Of a DNA stretch of 64,000 nt, positions 60,433-64,000 are shown one piece after another. The stretch comes from Achromobacter marplatensis (GTDB lineage Bacteria > Pseudomonadota > Gammaproteobacteria > Burkholderiales > Burkholderiaceae_B): the NCBI RefSeq assembly GCF_002209535.1, contig NZ_NJIG01000007.1:310001-374000 (forward strand), in the 5' to 3' direction. The translations under genes and the position numbers were made by a program. Positions within the stretch are counted from its first letter, which is position 1. Each line of letters begins with the position of its first letter. The notes under the pieces were generated by a model. That model saw only the letters and a program-made list of their open reading frames with translations, did no database searches and was not told the DNA's origin.

Positions 60433-61503
60433 TCAACGTTCGACAGTGCGGTTCCAGCGCGCGTTGAATGCGGGCCGAGTCGTGTTGATCTGATCCCAGT
60501 CCAGGATCTTGGCATTTTCCATGTAGCCCTGGAAGCGCTTGAGCGCGTCGGCGTTATCCGCCTGCGCCTGGACGTTCTTATTGGACGGGAAGTGTCCGCC
60601 CATTTCCAGCGCCTTCGCCTGGGCGCTGGCCGACAACAGGTACAGCGCCAGTTTCTGCGACAGTTCGGGCTCGCTGTTCTTGGCGATGACGCATTCGCCC
60701 ACCATCAGGATCACCGAGCCTTCCTTGGGCTGCGCGTATTCCACCGGGATGTCGCGCTTCTTCAAGCGGGCGATCGCCGTGGGCGTCAGCGGGAAGATGG
60801 CGGCTTCGTTGGACTGGATCATCTCGGCCAGCTTGGCCGAATTGGGGATGTATTCCAGCACGTTGGGGCCGATGGTCTCGGGCCACTTCTTGAAGCCCGG
60901 CTCGTAGTTCTTGTCGTCGCCGCCCTGGATGCGGTTGAACATCAGGAAGCCGTGCAGGCCGAAAGTGCTGCCGGAGGCGGACTGGAACACGACCTTGCCC
61001 TTGTACTTCGGGTCAGCCAGGTCCATCCACGACGTGGGCGGCGCCCAGCCGCGGTCGGCGAACATCTTGGTGTTGTAGCCCAGGCCCGTCATGCCGATGT
61101 CGATGCCGGCCGCCATGCGATCCTTCATCACGGCGGTGGGGTACAGCTCTTTCAGCACGGGGTCGTCGTTCAGCTGTTCGCACAGGCCCATCGAGATCGC
61201 GCGCGCCATGATGCCGTCATCCAGGAACATGACGTGCATCTGCGGCTTGTCCTTGTAGGCCTGCGCTTTCGCCAGCACGTCCGTCGAGGTGCCCGGCACC
61301 ACGACGATCTTCACGTTGTTGGCTTTCTCGAAATCCGGGAACACGTACTGCGTGAAGGCGCGCTCCATGTCGCCGCCGTTCATGCCGACGTACAGCGTCT
61401 TCTGCTGCGCCATGGCGCCCGCGGACAGCAACGTCATCATCGCCGCGCCCAGCAGCCACTTCCCCTTGCTCAGGCGCGATGCGCCCTGTTTCTTATCCAT
61501 CAT
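60433..61503 (-). CDS. ABC transporter substrate-binding protein (PotD-like, paralogue)
   Basis: 356 aa periplasmic receptor with a signal peptide ending at AMA (residue 32). It shares with the 50139-51170 receptor the WAPPTSWMDLADPKYKG segment and the ARWNRTVER end, showing common origin. Its start overlaps the flavoprotein stop by 4 bp (ATGA). No permease or ATPase genes of this second cluster lie inside the window; they may be beyond the right edge, or the receptor may use the membrane complex of the first cluster. Confidence 0.92.
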   Translation of the reverse strand: MMDKKQGASRLSKGKWLLGAAMMTLLSAGAMAQQKTLYVGMNGGDMERAFTQYVFPDFEKANNVKIVVVPGTSTDVLAKAQAYKDKPQMHVMFLDDGIMARAISMGLCEQLNDDPVLKELYPTAVMKDRMAAGIDIGMTGLGYNTKMFADRGWAPPTSWMDLADPKYKGKVVFQSASGSTFGLHGFLMFNRIQGGDDKNYEPGFKKWPETIGPNVLEYIPNSAKLAEMIQSNEAAIFPLTPTAIARLKKRDIPVEYAQPKEGSVILMVGECVIAKNSEPELSQKLALYLLSASAQAKALEMGGHFPSNKNVQAQADNADALKRFQGYMENAKILDWDQINTTRPAFNARWNRTVER

Positions 61504-62672
61504 GGTGACTCCAGCGTTTGCTCACGAACACTCTCAGGCCGGCCCGCGGCGCCGTGAGCGGCGGCCGTGTACCGTTCAATGCGGAAGGCATCGATAGGAA
61601 TGGAGGACTGGCCGCGCACGACCAGTTCGGACAGCACTTCGCCCACGGCGGGGCCGATCTGGAAACCCGCCCCCGACAGCCCGAAGGCATGGAACAGGCC
61701 GGGCACGGTGGCGCTCGGCCCCAGCACCGGGTTGTGGTCGGGCATGTTTCCCTCCACGCCCGTCCAGAATCGGATGACTTGCGCACCGCGCAACACCGGC
61801 AGCAGCTTCGTGGCGTTGGCCATCAGCGTGCCCAGCCCGGCGCGGCCCGGCCGCGCGAAATCGGGATCGGACGACACGCCGCGGCCCCCGCCGATGACGC
61901 AGTTGCCGCGCGCTACCTGGCGCGCATAGATGCCGCCGCCCTGTATGCCCAGGCTGACGCTCATGAACACCGGCAACGGTTCGGTCACCATCATCAGCGG
62001 ATGAATGGAGGTTTCGGGCACGGGCTCGCCGAAGCCTTCGGCAAAGCGTCCGGCCCACGCCCCCGCGCAATTGAGCAAGTAGCGCGACCGCACTTCCAGC
62101 CCGTCGTCCGTGCGCAGGATGAAACGTGCGCCATCATGTTCCGCGGACGCTACGCGTACGCCTTCGCGCACGTCCGCACCCAAGGCCCCGGCCGCGCGCC
62201 CGAAGGCGGGCGACACCAGACGCGGATTCGCATGACCGTCGTCGGGGCAGAACGACCCGCCCGCAACATGCTCGCCCAGCCAGCCGAAGCGGCGCGCCAG
62301 GGCGCGGCGGTCCAGCATTTCCAGATGCATGCCAAAGCCCCGCGTGCGTTCGCGGTAGGCCTCCAGCAATGCCATGTCGGCCTCCGACGCCGCAAGCTTC
62401 AAATGGCCCGAACGCACGTACTCGCCGTCGATGCCGATCAGCGCCGGCAACTGGCCCCAGAGTTCGTGCGCGCGCTGCGTCAGCGGCATCTGCTCGATCC
62501 CGCGGCCCTGGCGGCGCACGCCGCCGTAGTTCACGCCGCTGGCGCGTGCGCCGCACAGCCCGGCTTCCAGCAGCACGACGGGCACGCCCTGACGGCGCAG
62601 GAACAGCGCCGCGCTGCCGCCGACGATGCCCCCGCCGATGATGGCGACTTCGGTGTCGATACGCTGCGTCAT
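61500..62672 (-). CDS. FAD-dependent DAO-type oxidoreductase (second cluster)
   Basis: 390 aa. FAD motif VAIIGGGIVGGSAALFLRRQG (GxGxxG near residues 13-18) and C-terminal AFGLSGAGFQIGPAVGE over the flavin. The ASGVN-x-GGVR and FRIER signatures match the 43301-44464 protein, so this is the equivalent substrate-oxidising subunit. ATG 62672 is coupled to the stop of the FAD/[2Fe-2S] gene upstream (4-bp overlap), with AAGG ahead; the long upstream frame extension is rejected. Confidence 0.9.
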   Translation of the reverse strand: MTQRIDTEVAIIGGGIVGGSAALFLRRQGVPVVLLEAGLCGARASGVNYGGVRRQGRGIEQMPLTQRAHELWGQLPALIGIDGEYVRSGHLKLAASEADMALLEAYRERTRGFGMHLEMLDRRALARRFGWLGEHVAGGSFCPDDGHANPRLVSPAFGRAAGALGADVREGVRVASAEHDGARFILRTDDGLEVRSRYLLNCAGAWAGRFAEGFGEPVPETSIHPLMMVTEPLPVFMSVSLGIQGGGIYARQVARGNCVIGGGRGVSSDPDFARPGRAGLGTLMANATKLLPVLRGAQVIRFWTGVEGNMPDHNPVLGPSATVPGLFHAFGLSGAGFQIGPAVGEVLSELVVRGQSSIPIDAFRIERYTAAAHGAAGRPESVREQTLESP

Positions 62673-64000
62673 GACGGCACCTTTTCCCGGCGTTCCAGGC
62701 ACACCACGCGCACCGGCACGGGTTTGACGGGCGGCTGGTTGCGCAGGCGCCCGACCTCGGCAGGCGAGCGGCCGCATGCATGGGCCAGCACCTCGGCCGC
62801 GGCCGCGCCACACATGCGGCCCTGGCAGCGGCCCATGCCCACGCGCGTCAGCGCCTTCAAGCGGTTCAGTTCCTGCGCGGCCGTGTCGTTGACGGCCTGG
62901 CGCAACGTGCCGGCTGTGACTTCCTCGCAGCGGCAAACGACGGTGTCGTCGGCGATGCCTTGGGCCCAATCTTCGGGAAAGGGGAACGCGCGCTCCAGCG
63001 CCGTGCGCAGGCGGCTGTTGGCAGCCAGTTGCGCTTCCAGAGTACGGGCGCGCTGCGCATCATGCGGGCGATCGATATCTTCCAGCAGCGCCAGCGCGGC
63101 GCGTTCGCCCGCCAGTTCCGCGGCATCCGCCCCGGCGATCGCGGCGCCGTCGCCCGCCACGTACACGCCCGGCACGCTGCTGCGACCGGCGGCGTCGCGG
63201 CGCGGTGTCCAGTTCCGGTCACGCGTATTGAATTCGAATTCGCAGCCGGCAAGGCTGGCCAGCTGGGTTTCGGAACGCAATGCCAGCCCATAGGCCAGGG
63301 CATCGCATTCGACCGTGTGCGTGCGTGCGCCCTGGCGATAGGTCAGCCCCGTCACGCGTTCCTTGCCTTGCACCGCTACCGGCCGCACGCCGCTACGCAA
63401 CGGCACGCCATGCGCACGCAGCCACGCCATGTAATACAGCCCCTTGGCCAGCAGGCCGGGTGCGCGCAGCATGCCCGGCACGGCCGCACGGCGGCCGGCC
63501 GCGCGCGACGTGTCCAGCACCGCGGCCACCTGCGCACCGGCCTTGGCATATTGATACGCCACCAGATACAGCAAAGGGCCCGTGCCAAGGAAGACGACTC
63601 GCGCGCCGATGGCGCAGCCCTGGTACTTCAAGGCTACCTGCGATCCGCCCAGGGTGTAGACGCCTGGGGTCAGCCAACCGGGAAAGGGCAGCACGCGGTC
63701 GGTGGCGCCCGTGGCCAGGATCAGGTGCGTGTACGGCACGGCCGTGCTGACCCCGTCCTGCAGGACGTCCAGCGTCTTGCCGTCCACGTTCCACACCAGG
63801 CTGCCGGGGCGGTAGTCCACCTGCGGCAGCAAGGCGGCCATGGCGCGGTGCACGGCGTCGGCCTTGCGGTGCTCGAAACCGTACAGTTCCTGCTTGGAGC
63901 GTTGGAATCCCTGGGGCGGCTGCCGGTAGATCTGGCCGCCTGCGCGCGGCGCTTCGTCCAGGACCACGGGCCGCAGGCCCTGCGCAACCAGCGCTTCGGC
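62669..64000 (-). CDS. FAD/NAD(P)-binding oxidoreductase with C-terminal [2Fe-2S] (HcnB/OoxA-like, 5' partial)
   Basis: At least 443 codons; the frame is open through the right edge, so the start and the first FAD glycine motif are missing. The visible part begins just before VVLDEAPRAGGQIYR, has a second Rossmann motif VVFLGTGPLLYL, and ends with the BFD-like iron-sulfur motif (Cys-Arg-Cys, then CQGRMC). Layout and motifs equal those of the 44469-45911 protein. A small ferredoxin-like gene would be expected beyond the edge. Confidence 0.9.
   Translation of the reverse strand, partial: AEALVAQGLRPVVLDEAPRAGGQIYRQPPQGFQRSKQELYGFEHRKADAVHRAMAALLPQVDYRPGSLVWNVDGKTLDVLQDGVSTAVPYTHLILATGATDRVLPFPGWLTPGVYTLGGSQVALKYQGCAIGARVVFLGTGPLLYLVAYQYAKAGAQVAAVLDTSRAAGRRAAVPGMLRAPGLLAKGLYYMAWLRAHGVPLRSGVRPVAVQGKERVTGLTYRQGARTHTVECDALAYGLALRSETQLASLAGCEFEFNTRDRNWTPRRDAAGRSSVPGVYVAGDGAAIAGADAAELAGERAALALLEDIDRPHDAQRARTLEAQLAANSRLRTALERAFPFPEDWAQGIADDTVVCRCEEVTAGTLRQAVNDTAAQELNRLKALTRVGMGRCQGRMCGAAAAEVLAHACGRSPAEVGRLRNQPPVKPVPVRVVCLERREKVPS

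Overview
The window is GC-rich, densely coded bacterial chromosome that looks like an Achromobacter-type Alcaligenaceae (Burkholderiales) genome. The support is: two Bug/TctC periplasmic receptors, a TAXI-TRAP system, many ABC and LysR/GntR/AraC genes, smg and gluQ close to topB, and a D-threonine aldolase whose length (379 aa) and key residues (Lys59, His347, Asp349) agree with the known Achromobacter (Alcaligenes) xylosoxidans enzyme. I see no tRNA, rRNA, CRISPR array, insertion sequence or prophage genes. Both window edges cut a gene.

Layout. 1-5.8 kb: a Fic-domain protein with a degenerate catalytic motif, an ArgD-type aminotransferase, a Bug receptor, an SDR and a LysR regulator. 6.0-10.0 kb: a complete polar amino-acid ABC transporter facing D-threonine aldolase. 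10.3-13.5 kb: TAXI-TRAP receptor and fused permease. 13.7-20.5 kb: housekeeping block (smg, gluQ, a large DUF2157/GDYXXLXY membrane protein, topB with a histone-H1-like tail). 20.6-24.2 kb: NMT1/THI5-like ABC importer plus an SDR. 24.4-26.8 kb: acetolactate synthase large subunit divergent from an Lrp/AsnC regulator. 26.8-31.9 kb: bestrophin, a SET-domain protein, FMN riboswitch-ribB, and an MFS/TetR divergent pair. 32-36.4 kb: small metabolic enzymes and a DedA-rhodanese fusion. 36.8-42.9 kb: BMP-type nucleoside ABC importer followed by a cytosine-deaminase-like enzyme.

42.9-52.1 kb is the most distinctive region. It holds a tightly overlapping nine-gene operon: spermidine/putrescine-type ABC importer, two DAO-type flavoproteins, an FAD/[2Fe-2S] subunit, a small [2Fe-2S] subunit and a RidA imine deaminase. 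It is divergent from a GntR/UTRA regulator, and three copies of a 12-bp palindrome lie between them. A second, shorter cluster of the same kind (receptor, DAO subunit, FAD/[2Fe-2S] subunit) enters from the right edge at 60.4-64.0 kb and is followed by a GhrA-type reductase. Between the two lie a hydantoinase/oxoprolinase A-B pair with its own Bug receptor and LysR regulator, and an AraC/GyrI-like regulator. The shared theme is uptake and oxidative or hydrolytic breakdown of amino-acid-derived or opine-like nitrogen compounds; the actual substrates are not shown by the sequence.

Non-coding structure: two families of dispersed intergenic repeats. One has fixed outer ends (GTAGGATGGGT ... AACCCATC) and a variable inner stem that stays complementary in at least two of four copies. 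There is also a five-unit 24-bp tandem repeat at 59.2 kb, a C15 tract upstream of the ribB leader, and several clear intrinsic terminators.
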